Shown here: one piece after another, positions 1 through 11,269 of the stretch
Numbering within the stretch: the stretch's first letter is position 1
Layout: every line of letters begins with the position of its first letter
Translations under genes and position numbers: made by a program
Notes under the pieces: model-generated
Told to the model about the DNA's origin: nothing
Database searches by the model: none
The model's input: the letters and a program-made list of their open reading frames with translations, nothing else
Assembly: GCA_948567375.1 (NCBI GenBank)
Contig: OX419759.1
Span: 13,980,744-14,044,743, forward strand
DNA: 64,000 nt
Direction of reading: 5' to 3'
Origin: Lunularia cruciata
Taxonomy: Eukaryota; Streptophyta; Marchantiopsida; Lunulariales; Lunulariaceae

Positions 1-527
1 CTCCATCCACAGAGCTATTTTAACCCCATCACCGAGGAAGTAAACCATACGGCAATATGTCCCAAAATCGAACTAGAATTCGAGAAGAGAGGCTAGATAT
101 GAGCATAAGAAGCTTTTTTCAAACACGAGAAAGCAAGAACACACGAGGAAAAGCTATATCCCCTGCTTTAGCCTCGTGTCTTTTAGAACGCTTAGAAAAC
201 TACATCCCAATCAATAATGATCCAATCCAAAGTGCTTGCAGTTTCAGATTGAGAATCTGAGCACTACAGAAAATTTTGCATACGTCATTTCTGGATGGGC
301 GGCGTAGACGGATATAGACCATCGGACTGTAGTTCCAAGATATTTATCTAGGTGATTGATTGATTACTTTTCTCTTTAATGGAACCTATAGAGTTTAATA
401 TTCTCTATTCAACTCCCCTAGAATAATCCAGCTTATTATAAGGGATCTTTCTGTGGAAACATTTAGTGTAGAAAGCCTTAAAATGGTTCAATTACAAGAA
501 AGATTAAGAAGAGTAAAATGGTTCACT

Positions 528-572
528 TAAAGAAAGATTCTATTTAGCGAGGCTAAATAGAATCTTTCTTTA
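528..572. repeat. Perfect 21-bp inverted repeat with 3-nt loop
   Basis: The arms at 528-548 and 552-572 are perfect reverse complements separated by GAG. The left arm lies within a short direct duplication: the phrase AAAATGGTTCA followed by an AAAGATT-type tail occurs near 480 and again near 515. No flanking precursor-like stem extends beyond the 21 bp, so a microRNA gene is not supported. A recent palindromic duplication or a tiny foldback element is more likely. Confidence 0.8.
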
Positions 573-2350
573 CGCCAAGTAATTGGATATATTATATTTA
601 TTACAGAGAAGGTACTTTTATATTTTATTTATCAGAGACAAGGTACTGGCCAGATAAATAAATTTGCAGTATATTAAACGGATCTGAAAGTTTTTCGCCA
701 AAGCGTTCCCGAGAGATAAATTTGCAGATTTGAAATCTCATTTAGATAAATCTCATAAACGTCAAAGATATTGCCGTTAGCGTGAGGAAAGTGTCACAAG
801 CTACTATTCCTAACTACAAGTGTGCACACGAAAGTTAAAATCTTTTGTCACCATTTTCAAATGTATGGTGGAGCGATACTCAATACACAACTTAACTTGT
901 ATAGTTTTCTCTTCCTTTATTCCTCTGTATATTGGAGCAGGAGTAGTGTCCTGCAGACCATTCTTTGGTGAACTTTGGCATCTCTATCTCTCACTTTCCA
1001 CCTCGTAATAATCTGGACACGGTCAGTCACATCATGGAAGCAAATCAAGCACCTACACGCAACATATGGTGGAACTTGATTTGCATCATCTTCATGAACG
1101 CTGAAAGCAGATTTTCAGCGTTTGGACATGTCGTGACTCTGCACTTTGATCTCTTCGCTATTGGTAGGTTTAAATAAGACTAGAGAATTCAGGCAGTGTA
1201 GACTGTGGTGTTTACCTGAGGTATCACCTCTACGACGCTCGGCGTAAACTTTGATTGTCTTCGAGGTGATGCAGTCCTACAGCCTAGAAGTTTTCAAAAA
1301 CTAGTAACTGAAACTCTGTCTAGCAGTCAAGAAGCTTACAACTGTTTCTCGAAGTTGAGCTTTCGTGAAGGTATTACCTCCCGGCTCTTACAAGTTTCTG
1401 AATTCGCTTATTATGGGTAAGATTGAGTGTAAGCTTAAGGTCTTGACTGTTAGGATGTGGAGCCTGATGTATCCCATGTGTGATGCTGAGATCTGTAGCT
1501 CAGATCATCCACTAGATTTCTTGTCTAAGGGTGAGACTGTTGTTTGACAATCCAGGATGTCAGAGCGATACTTCGAGTGTGTATTTCTTCTCTTTATGGT
1601 GTGTGCAATTCTAGACGAAAAAACAATGCAACTTGCAGAGTGAGGCTTATTTTACGAGTTGAATATAGGTGGATCGGGGGAACTATTTTTGGTAACTTTG
1701 ATTTGCATGAAGCTGGTTAGCCAAGGCCTGAAGTTTGATCAGACAAGCTAGATATAATCAGGAGAAGGGCAGATCAAGATAAACAGAGGTGTAGATTGGA
1801 CGGGGAAAAGAGTTAGGCGGGCAGAGCTTCCAAATAATATTTGTATTCAGAATGGAATAAAGATACTGAACATAAACATAACTGAAGCTGAATTGAATTC
1901 CGCTTGAGGAAACGAGAATCAAAAGCGACACGTTTAGAATACGAGAGGGAGGGAAGACCCCACCAACTCTCGAGCCGTACAAAGATAAAATCTAAAAGGT
2001 AAAATGATGCTAAGCCTCCAATAGCATGGAAATGAGAAAAATTTTACTTTCTCCTACTGTAATATGTATCGTAACACCATGTATTGACAGGATATGTATG
2101 TAACGCATGGGTGAGGTATGAACTGGAGAGTGACAACGAGTGTGACTGAAGCTTATTCATACTGTAACACAACTTGCAGTCCTGGTCATGCGACTCCCGA
2201 TCGAATAAAATACAGAACGCCGTGTAATAACGCTCAGATCGAATAAAATACAGTACGCTCAGTTCATCTTGCATTATAAGCTACGTTATCTGATAAAACA
2301 GCCTATCAAACAGGATATTTCTTGCAAGCCACGCTTTACATGGAATATTG

Positions 2351-2890
2351 TTTGTTCACTCGTGATCAGCTACAATTGGAGATGTCAGACAGATATTTGC
2401 ACGGAATATTATTTATTTATTGGAATTAGGATATGTCTAGTTTCCATGCAGGCTCGACTTTAACTTTCCTAAAGCTAAAGCGGGCATTCGTCCATATATC
2501 CACTCGTGATCAGTTATACGTGCAGACATCAAATAGATATTTGCCCGGAATATTATTTATTTATTGGAATAAGGATATGTCTAGTTTCCAGGCAGGCTCG
2601 ACTTCACCTTTTCAAAAGCTAAAGCGGACAATCATCCATCTATCCACTCGTGACCAGTTATACGTGCAGCCATCAAACAGATATTTGCCCGGAATATTAT
2701 TTATTTATTGGAATTAGGATATGTGTAGTTTCCATGCAGGCTCGACGTCACCTTTTCTAAAGCTAAAGCGGGCATTCATCCATCTATCCACTCGTGATAT
2801 CCACGTGATCAGTTACACTCGGAGACATCAAACAGATATTTGCACGGATAATTATTTATTTATTTTCTGGAATTAGGATATGTCAATTTG
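2351..2890. repeat. Tandem array, about 3.75 copies of a 144-bp unit
   Basis: The landmark GGAATATTATTTATTTATTG recurs at 2403, 2547 and 2691 (period 144) and in altered form at 2846 (period 155). The last unit carries a short insertion that repeats ATCCACGTG-like sequence. Each unit also contains CACTCGTGATCAG and GCAGGCTCGAC. An ORF reading through the units arises only from the repeat and is not called as a gene. Confidence 0.85.
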
Positions 2891-2999
2891 CGGGCAAAGT
2901 GGGGCCATGAGTGCTAAGATGTCTGATGATACATCAGAAGTAAGAATGACAAAGGAGAGAACTTAACCCCTTCAGAACAAAGTTAACAATGTTTCTCAA

Positions 3000-3293
3000 G
3001 TTATGCCACCATTGGCACTATCATTGATCTGAGAGCTGACGGAGCAACAGAAATTGGGTGAGCATAATTATGTGTCTTGCTCTGCAGATATGAAATCTAT
3101 TCTAGATAGTTATAATTTTTTGGACTTGGTACTAAAACTCCATGATACCAATCAAATAGAGTCTAACAGAATGGAGAGAGCAAAGCTCTACAACTACAAG
3201 ATTTATCTTGTGTGTTGTGCAAGAACGGATCAAAGATATTGTAGAGAGTTACTTGTGGTGTTGGGAAATGTATTGATTCAGTTTCAACAGACA
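3000..3293 (+). pseudogene. Copia-like gag N-terminal fragment
   Basis: An open stretch reads as a short gag-like segment: an N-Y-x-S-x-S-x-D-M-K-S-I-L core followed by a leucine/valine helix and a charged region. This resembles the N-terminal part of Ty1/copia gag polyproteins, where N-Y-x-x-W-x-x-D-M is typical. Here the tryptophan position is cysteine. There is no protease or integrase downstream because the sequence passes into an E2-type LTR. The call rests on pattern only. Confidence 0.4.
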
Positions 3294-4500
3294 TGTGGTA
3301 AAACAGTAAATAACAGGTAGTTCCTTCAAGGATATGGGTCGAAAATGACTAGAACGGGAGAGAAGTGTATCAAATTGTAATTTATAATTTTTCTAGTTTG
3401 AACTCTTGGACAGAAATCACTCTCAGAAGAGGATAATATCACCCCACTACAGAAAAGAGAAAACTAAAATCACTCTCACTAAATGTCAATTCCAAATTAT
3501 TCTTGAAGGTGATGGCTCGAACCACTACTAAGGTCACCACTACTAAGGTCACTTCTATCCAAAGATCACTTCACCCCAATGGTTACTTCTAGCCCAAAGG
3601 TTGTTACACCCTGAAGGTTTGTTTTTTCCCAATGCTCAGTTTCACCCCAAAGGTCCTATCACTCCAATAACTACAACTTCCAATAATACATACTACCCTT
3701 TCCAAAAGGCACACTCTTTGAAGAAGTCTTTGAATTGATTGACTGACTGGCTTTTTGATTCAGTGGTACTTCCAATTCTCAAGATCACCCAAAACCCTTC
3801 CATACATTACCTTGTTTCTTCAAAACTCCAGGCATCAAACATCCCAATCAAGTGTAAATGTATCCCTATACTCAAGCACATGTGTTCCTACTCCTAGGTT
3901 CTTCACCTCTACTCAACCAAACATGCAAGCAATTACCTAAAGTGCAGACACTCAATGCCAAGGATCATGGAGGTCCTTGTGCTGAATCTTTGATTGAAAG
4001 AAAAGAGCAACTTTACATTAGGTCAAAACCCTTTATACAATGCCTACTTCATGACAATGAGATTCAATGGTCTAAAAATTTTAATTCTTCTATTAACACC
4101 TACATCACTTATCTCTAATCTTATCTGCTTATCTTATCTTAATGTGCTTAATTAAGATCTACCTATGTGTATGTAGTTAGGTTTGATACTCAATTTTTCT
4201 TTTACTCCTTCATATTTCCATCCCAAAGGTCTATGGCTTCAAAATTGTCCTACTACACGGGAAGGTGTACTATGCCAAAGGTGTTCTTTGCCAAAGGTAC
4301 TATCCATAATGGAGGTCTCTTCCATGCCAAAGGTATGTTCCATTAAGTCTTTGGTGCAGACGGTTATCTTTCTTGGCCAAAGGTTGTCCTAGGCCAAATG
4401 TTTCTTACACTTAGAATATTTATGCTATCTATCTTTGGCTATGTATTCACTTTGTCCTAACAATCTATTGTGAAGAACTACCTTTGCCCCTACATGTATT
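3294..4500 (-). mobile_element. Degraded E2-type LTR fragment
   Basis: From about 3318 the sequence matches the end of the E2 LTR at 37.74-37.84 kb: GTTCC, then GGATATGGGT, then GAAAATG-type sequence. A TATAAAGG on the minus strand near 4.03 kb sits in the same context as TATAAACGG near 38.6 kb in the E2 5' LTR. Similarity is patchy and the upstream edge is not exact. The left edge cuts the copia-like fragment. Confidence 0.5.
3540..4400. repeat. Degenerate CCAAAGGT-bearing minisatellite-like stretch
   Basis: The octamer CCAAAGGT or close variants (CCCAAAGGT, CCAATGGT, CTGAAGGT) recurs about a dozen times, often 18-40 bases apart, with T-rich spacers. Spacing is irregular, so this is a decayed or scattered repeat and not a clean array. 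It lies within the E2-type LTR fragment. Confidence 0.5.
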
Positions 4501-4539
4501 AATTAAAAAATTCTACCCTGCTCTTATAATCTGCTAATG

Positions 4540-4792
4540 TGGCAAGCAAGCTATCAATTGATTTTGGAATTGTTTAGTCACATGCTCCTTCAATTGATCC
4601 AAGAGTTGGGTGAGCTACTCATCTGTATAGACCTTGTTTCCCAAGGTATGGATCTGCACTTCTTCCACAACTTAATGTGGTCCGGTTGTGCTTGGACTGC
4701 CTCTTCTGCAATGCTGATCAACTAGTCTTTGGTTTCCTCCATATGTGTAAGGATTTTCATCTGCTGCTCATTCTTCTTCTTCAAATCTTCTT
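4540..4792 (-). pseudogene. Coiled-coil ORF fragment (likely E2-type ORF3 remnant)
   Basis: Read on the minus strand, the segment encodes a charged, Q/K/E-rich helix (QEDLKKKNEQQMKIL, then a stop, then a further helical stretch). It sits just upstream, in element sense, of the E2-type LTR fragment. That is the same position the coiled-coil ORF occupies upstream of the E2 LTRs at 19.8 and 38.9 kb. It is cut at 4793 by an L1 LTR. Confidence 0.45.
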
Positions 4793-5300
4793 GTAACTAT
4801 TTTGGATTCTAATGTATTGATTTAGTATCATTCCTAGGTGTTTGGCTTTGAAGAAAGAGTTGAGAACTCTTGGATCCACAAGCCTTTTTACTTTTGATTC
4901 TTCTATAGTCCAAGGATAGCCCATGTGAAGGTATCCTTGACCTGGTGGTTGGGTCAAGATAAGACCACAATACTTAGGAGAATATTCCCTTGAGTATGGA
5001 TATTCCTTTAGAATTTTTATTTTATTTGAATTTTAGCCTAATAACTTGAGTAACTCTAGTAATTAGTAACTTTGGTGCTTAACTATTTCACAAATATGTA
5101 AACTAAGGGTGAGGAGGTACTCATCATCCTTTTATTTGCAATTATCTCTCTCATTGGGTTCTCTAGTGAGCAATAGTTTGAGTCTTGGAGTGTTAGCCTT
5201 GGAAGAGTATGATGAAGGTGGAGTTCCTTGCCTTCTTAGTCCATGGTGCACTACCATAATAGCCATAAGAGGTTCATCTTGAGTGAGAGATAGGCCGGCT
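4793..5300 (+). mobile_element. L1-family LTR, 5'-truncated, plus orientation
   Basis: This is the reverse complement of the E1 LTRs. It ends GGCCGGCTCA at 5300, matching the U5 end of the L1 LTR, and carries the shared phrases for ATAGTCCAAGGATAGCCCATG and TTACTAATTACTNNAGTAACT in reverse. About 190 bp of the LTR start is missing. No primer-binding site follows, so it is a solo or truncated LTR. Confidence 0.8.
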
Positions 5301-7788
5301 CACAGTCTGCACTCCTTGGTAATTTTGCCTCAAGCATTGGAAGAACTCCACCATAGGGTTAAACCACAATAATACACCACCTTGTGTAGTGGTACCTCCA
5401 CTTGTAGTGACACCATCTCCAGTAGATCCACCAATGCTACTAGAGCCAAAACTTATAGGTATTGCCAATCTACCCCTAGCAACCAAGCTTGAATTGATGG
5501 AGATGTAATTTGGATACCAATACTATCTCCATAGCTCAATCTCTTCCAAGTGAGCTCTCTTGAACTCATGATGATTGTCCATTGGTAGACCCTCCAAGTG
5601 CTGAAATAATCCCTTTGATGCCATGAAGAGTGTGAACAAAGTTGGGTTCCACATTTTTTGTAGATCACACCAACTATTGAACTCCTAGATGAACTCATCC
5701 AAGTCAATGGTACTCACTATACCAAAGTAGTGTTTGGGGCCTTTGGAGGCCCCATAAATCTCATCCATGTCCCACAACAATGGTGTGGATATACCAAGTG
5801 CACTCTCAATTGAATCAACTTGTGTTCAAACTCCATCTCAAAGTCAATCTCCTCTCTTACTAGGACTTGGGATACAAGCTAATACCAAGTGCCACTCTAA
5901 GTAAACCCATTGCATACCACCGTGATATCTCTTCAAGGATCCCCAAAAAACTATGTTGTGACAAAGTAACTCAAATTGTAACTATAACCACTACAAATAC
6001 CCCACCAAAAATCACCACCAAGTGTTAACACAAAGTACCACCACCAAATGAACACCAACCACTAATGTACCTCTAATTGTGCTAACTACACTAGGGGGAA
6101 AGATGACCTATAATCTGCCATCATGACACACACTTTCACGGTCTACAAGTCATCACTTCCTACATCACCATAGAAAAATACAAATAGTCTGACTGGTCAT
6201 CACTCCAGCCTCACTACCAAGAGCACACTAGAGCACCAATGCTCTAAAGTTAGGGCATCTCATACAAACATGGTGCAAAAACAAGAAATATAGAATGGAG
6301 GGGGTCCAATCACAAGAAGGCTAAAAAAGACCTCCATATCATAAATCAACACTAATCTCTACTACCATTTGGCAGAATAGGAGTATTTATCTACTTTCTA
6401 AGCTATCAAGATCAATGAGAATGGGATCAAACTTCCTCTGGCAAAAATATGATGTAAATTTGACATAAATCTAATGTAGTTGGTTGACTACCAAATTCTA
6501 TTCTAAATCTTCACTCAAGCCAAATTGGAAGGATAAGGATCTCCAAATCTCTAATAATGGAGATAGGTTCCCAACTCTACCTTCAATTTTTCATTTTGAT
6601 ATCAACCCCCACCAAATCTGCACTGATTTCACCTCATGGGCTCAAATCAAACACTTTTGCTTGAAATTGACTCCATTCTCATCAAAATTTGGCTAGCACT
6701 TTTGCACACAATCACGCTTAGGGAAATCTAAACCACAATTGAGGTACCAATAATGAACCAGGCTTGGAGATACCACCAACATCCTTAAATCCTGCACCCA
6801 ATTTCCCCCTAACTCTCACTTCTTTGATGTAATCAATTTTTCATCAACTCAAATCAACTCAAATCAAATTAGTACTTGATTATTCATTTAAAAATCTGCC
6901 AACAACTATGCAATAATTACAATCAAGCCACACCCACTTTATCTAAGAGATTCCAAGTGACACTTGCCGGCCTTTTGTCCACCATAGCCAAGAACTTGAA
7001 GGCTCAACATCAAAGAATTGAGCTCTTTGGAGATGCACTCAAAGGTATACTTCAAATTTCAACCTAGGTCTCCAACCCTAACGGTACCATTGATGGCACA
7101 ACCATTAGTGCAAATGGTGCAAGTGATAATGGGCATCACCATGTGATCATTATACCAAACATGAAATCAAACTTCCAACAAGTAGTCTATGAGTAACTAC
7201 CAAAATACCTTTGACTACCAACATTACTACTCTAGTGTCTAAGAAATCTAGCTTTGACACCACAAATGTCATGACAAAAGAGCTTTTGTGATGCATAATC
7301 TAACAAAAAATGTCTACAAGCACTCTACTTGCTATACACCACTTAGGCTAAGGGGAAAATTTACTGCAATTGCAAAATTAAGGAGATCCTACTTTACACA
7401 TGGGACTTAGTGTTAAAATTTAATGATAAGATTGGCCAATTTCCCAACAATTTTGTTGAGAAGTGGCTTAGTCTTTATTAGGTATGGGAAGTGTTTGACA
7501 ATTGGTCAATCCAATTGGAAATCTTGGATAGAGAACTCTTGGAATCCCACACTAATGGTGGACCAAGTTACTTGTAAGTGTAGACCATATAACCCACACT
7601 AAATCCCATTGAGGTAGAAAGAAGGAATGATACCACTAGAAACTTGGTGCTTCTTCATCATGGGGGAAGAAATTACATGAATGCCCTTGCAAAAAACCCT
7701 TACTTTGGTATTCAAAGGACTTCTTGAACAACCATGAGATTGTCTATGAGCTCTTCTCTCTATTGTCGGATAGTTCTTCTTGGACTTA
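5301..7788. other. Repeat-derived DNA with broken ORFs, no identified product
   Basis: On the minus strand between about 5.28 and 5.75 kb a frame reads as protein with one or two stops, including a Gly/Ser/Thr-rich segment near 5.40 kb. I do not recognise it. The rest of the stretch is CpG-poor, contains no long ORF and lacks reverse-transcriptase or integrase motifs. It lies between two L1 LTRs in opposite orientations, which therefore cannot be the two ends of one element. Confidence 0.45.
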
Positions 7789-8486
7789 TGAGTGAACTTG
7801 TCTCTCACTTAAGATGAACCTCATAACAATTAAGGTAGCACACCATGGCTAAGAAAGGCAAGGAACTCCAACTCCATCACACTCTTCTAAGGCTAGAACT
7901 CCAATGCACCTCCAAGACTCAAGACTTTGCTCACTAGAGAACTCAATGAGAGAGAGAGATAGTTGCAAATGAGAGGATGGACCACCTCACCCCTACCTTA
8001 TATATTTGTGCAAAAGTTACACACCAAAGTTACTAATTACCAAAGTAACTCAAGTTACTAGGCTAAAAGTCAAATAAAGTAACAAATTCTTAAGTGGAAT
8101 ATCCAAGCACAGGGGAATAATCCCATGAGTAGGTGATCTTATCCTCACCTACCAACTAAGTCAAGGATTCTTTCACATGGGCTATCCTTGGACTATAAAA
8201 AAGTCCGTACTAGCAAGGCTTGTGGGCCCAAGGGTTCTCAACTCTTTACTCAAAGTCAAATAACTAGGAATAACACCATCTCAATAAACTAGAAGACAAA
8301 ATAGTGATGCTCACTCTTTTCACTTCTTCTAGAATAGGATCGCCTTTATCTTAGCTAAGACTAACTCTAGCCAATCATGACTACTATAGAATCTCATATA
8401 AACTCCTTATAGATAGTATTTCTCCACTACTTGCAATACCAAACTTAACATCCCTACAGAGTATACATGCACCAATGGGTGTTATA
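7789..8486 (-). mobile_element. L1-family solo LTR, minus orientation
   Basis: Nearly full-length copy (698 bp) of the E1 LTR. It runs from TGAGTGAACTTG, aligned to the TGAGCCGG end, to GGGTGTTATA, aligned to GGGTGTTACA. On the minus strand TATATAAGG near 8.0 kb is at the position of the TATA box in the other copies. No primer-binding site lies beyond the U5 end, and the 5-bp flanks do not match, so no clean target duplication is visible. Confidence 0.85.
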
Positions 8487-8929
8487 GGCTATGGTTCATA
8501 TTCTATCTTCAAGGGAACCTTATTTTGGATTGAGTCCAATGTTAGTGAGTTGTTGGGTGATTCATGTAATTGTTGGTTCCATGGACTGAAGTGAATACCA
8601 ATCAGGGTTGTAAGAGTGCCTATTGTAACTCACTATTGGCTTAGTTAAGTACCAAATGTTATAAATAAAACCAATTCTATCTATTGATGTTTTGAGTGTT
8701 GAGTCCCATTTTCAATTCTTGATTGTGTTTTATGTGTAAGTGATGCTCCTTGCTACACTCATTGGGTTTTTGTCTAGATCATAGAATGTTCATAAGTACT
8801 ACTCATAACATCCCATCCCATTACTTACTCAAAGGGTGATAACCAAGGAAGCTAAAGGACTCACAAGGGGACAGACCAACAAGTCAATTCTTGGGTTTAG
8901 TGTCTAAATGTTAACCTTGTCCCATAGTC
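8487..8929. other. Unassigned repeat-region DNA
   Basis: There is no ORF or recognised repeat here. A TATAAATAAAA at about 8660 could be an eroded LTR promoter or poly(A) region, but nothing else supports that. Confidence 0.3.
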
Positions 8930-9819
8930 AATGTGGTACACACATTTTTGTTCTAGTTGTAAAGAAGAAGTGTGTTGTTGGAGGCGAATTGCAGCCAAAA
9001 AGGAAGAAACAAGAGAAGAATCATGCATTTTGAGCCAACCCAAGGAAGTAGACTTTGTGTTAGAGGATGAAGGACTCAAATTGGACTGGAAGGATGTTAG
9101 ACCCAAAGTAAGGATACTTTGCATCAAAATGTTGGAGGTCAAGATGACTACGGGGCCTATAACTTGATGATCACATCTCCAAAGTGTACATGCTATATCT
9201 CATTGGAAGTGTCCTTTTCAAGGCTTTCCTTTGCTACCAAGATCGTAGAGTTTGGGTGTTTGTAACTGAAGTTACAAGCATTTGAAGATTTTGGAGTAGT
9301 TGAGTACTTTGTGTATAGAAACTTTGGGTATAGGTTCTTTGGAGTAGGTTGGAGGTGGCCCAATCCAAGGTAGTCATGCATCAGATGAAGGTGACTTTAG
9401 GTGAGTTACTTGAGTCCAGTGCAATAGTCATAGTAGAGTAAGAGATAATGTTTATCTTAGGTTAGATTTAGTTAAGTCCAAATTAGATAAACTTGGAAGT
9501 AATGTGAAAGTAGGAACCCGATACAAAGTAGCAAAAGTAGGATTGCAAGTGTATTTAGATGAGTTATTCAAGGTCACTAAATAATTTAGGGGAGAGAAGG
9601 AGAAGGTAGATAGTTTAGTGATGACTTCAATTTCAGTTCAAACTAAAGATAGAATAAAAATAGAAGAAGAAATAGCAATAGTAGATGAACACAAAGTGCA
9701 AGGGAAGATGGTAGTTACATTAGGTGTAGAAGCCAAAGTAGAAGTAGACATTGGATTGGATTAGTAATAGTTTTGAGATTTGAAGGGGTAGATATGAAGA
9801 AATGGAATGTCATTTTGGA
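8930..9819 (+). pseudogene. Broken coiled-coil ORF of the R family
   Basis: The plus strand carries short open runs separated by TAG/TAA stops. The 9.40-9.82 kb part aligns with 17.64-17.97 kb in element B: the shared phrases include GAAGTAGACA, GGATTGGATTAG and GTAGATATGAAGAA, and both run into GTCATTTTGGA just before the LTR. It is therefore the 3' end of the same kind of ORF. The 48-residue motif is not visible in this copy, which is 5'-truncated. It directly precedes an R-family LTR. Confidence 0.55.
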
Positions 9820-10567
9820 TGTGTAGGTTGGTAAACTAGCAATTGAAACGGTATATAGTTAGGTAACTATCAAAGTGCTTTGCCTGTTTAAAGGAGACAT
9901 TTGCAATATGTTTTTATTCAGTATTGTAATTTCAAAGTTGAGTAAAGCAAAGTGATGTAACTTAATGCTCATCATTTCAGCTTAATTTTGAGTATCAATC
10001 ATGTGTGTGTGTTTGTGAATGTTTGGAGAAATTCAAATTTTAAGTCTGAGTGTGTTAGATATTGGATTTTTTTAGCTCTAATTTGCATTCTATGTGTTTG
10101 ATCCTGAATGGATAGCAATCAAGGCAATGCCTTGAATCTATGAGGAATTGTAGCATTGGTAGTATTTTGCATTTGTGATCATAGTATTGGATTGATGCAA
10201 AGCAATTTTGATTGAGGAAGTTGTGCCTTTAGTGGAGTGGAGGAATACAATTCCAAGGTGAAGTCATTTCATGATGAAGTAGCCTTCTTTGGAAGAGTTG
10301 AATCATCACAATCAATGTCAATTTGGAACAGATTTGAAGAATTTCCATTATGGGTGTGATTTGTTTGTGAGGAAATTGCAAACTCAATGCTTGTTTCTCT
10401 CTTTTGGGTGTGGTTTCTACCTGAGAGACTAGAGAAGAAATCAAGAATGACTAGTTGTGACATTTTACTTAGTATTTGACCATTTCTAACTCATATCTTT
10501 GTGGGAACAAATTGTTACTTGTTGATTACCACAAAAGTGATACTTGTTGGCTTGTTGGCTTGTCACA
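9820..10567 (+). mobile_element. R-family LTR (748 bp)
   Basis: Starts TGTGTAGG immediately after the conserved GTCATTTTGGA and ends TTGTCACA (TGT...ACA). It aligns along its length with 17969-18710 in element B and, more weakly, with 14019-14761: the shared phrases include GTATTTTGCATTTGTGA, GAGGAAGTTGTGCCTT and CTCTCTTTTGGGTGTGGTTT. Three copies of 742-748 bp with matching edges support the boundaries. Confidence 0.7.
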
Positions 10568-10589
10568 ATCAAGCTAGGGTTGTTATGGG

Positions 10590-11260
10590 ATCTCTGCCCA
10601 CAAGCCATTATGGAGACTCTGCCCAGAGATCACTACAAGATCTCTTGTATGTAGATGGTTCCAAGAACTCCTGCCTATAGTGCATAATGAGATTGTCCTA
10701 ACTCCCCTTGACCCATATCATCCTATATCTATACCAATGGGATTGGATTAATAGGTTGGAATCTTCCTAATTTCTTCTTGTAGTAAGTCTTGAACTTCTT
10801 TTTGGATGTTAATAAGGAACTATGGAGATATGTCTTATGAATGTTTTGGTTGTTTAGGTTCCTTTGAATTTAGGATTGCTTCCCTCTTCTCATGGGTTTC
10901 TAACTTCTTTGCCTTTTCTAATAGCTTCCATTCTTTCTTAGAAAGGATTTTCTTCCACCTACTATATTTACTCTTGTGGTCCAAAGAAGAAGACAATTCC
11001 AAAGAAGAGGTTTCCTTCATAGGTTTCTTTCCTGATTGAGTCTTAACTCAATTCACCTCCAGATTGAACCATCTTCCTTCCTTAGATAGAAGCTTGTCAT
11101 TTTCACCTAACTCCTCTAAAGTAACACAATATACATAAGTATCTATCTTTGTAGTTGGAGGGATTGGCACAAACTGTACATGTGGCTTTGGTGTAGGTGG
11201 CTAAGGATAGTGTGCTACAATATGACTAATCACCTTGAAGTTAGAAGTAACAAGGTAGCA
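10590..11260 (-). pseudogene. Gypsy gag-protease linker fragment
   Basis: The minus strand reads as a K/E-rich protein segment with a few stops. Near 11.1 kb it contains a phrase of the type T-Y-V-Y-C-V-T-L-E-E-L. This matches T-Q-V-Y-H-V-T-F-E-D-T found just after the gag zinc knuckle of E2 near 28.03 kb. I infer a fragment of an E2-related gypsy between gag and protease. No catalytic domain is present. Confidence 0.5.
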
Positions 11261-11269
11261 AGTTCTGTT

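Larger units (their letters stand above)
1..2990. other. CpG-containing intergenic DNA, no gene recognised
   Basis: No ORF here is long or conserved enough to call, and no tRNA-like or other RNA fold was recognised. CpG dinucleotides occur at ordinary frequency, unlike the element-rich DNA from about 3.3 kb onward, so this stretch resembles the flanks of AQR more than methylated repeat DNA. It may be the distal flank of a gene lying left of the window. Structured parts are listed separately: a hairpin near 0.55 kb, a short direct repeat GATCGAATAAAATACAG at about 2199 and 2237, and a tandem array from 2.35 kb. Confidence 0.5.

Noticed and set aside
528-572. microRNA precursor
   Set aside because: A 3-nt loop and no stem beyond 21 bp; plant precursors are longer and imperfect.
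2351-2890. CRISPR-like array
   Set aside because: Contiguous 144-bp tandem units without short repeats and unique spacers, in a plant nuclear genome.
4793-8486. L1 LTRs at 4793-5300 and 7789-8486 as the two ends of one element
   Set aside because: They are in opposite orientations and neither is followed by a primer-binding site.
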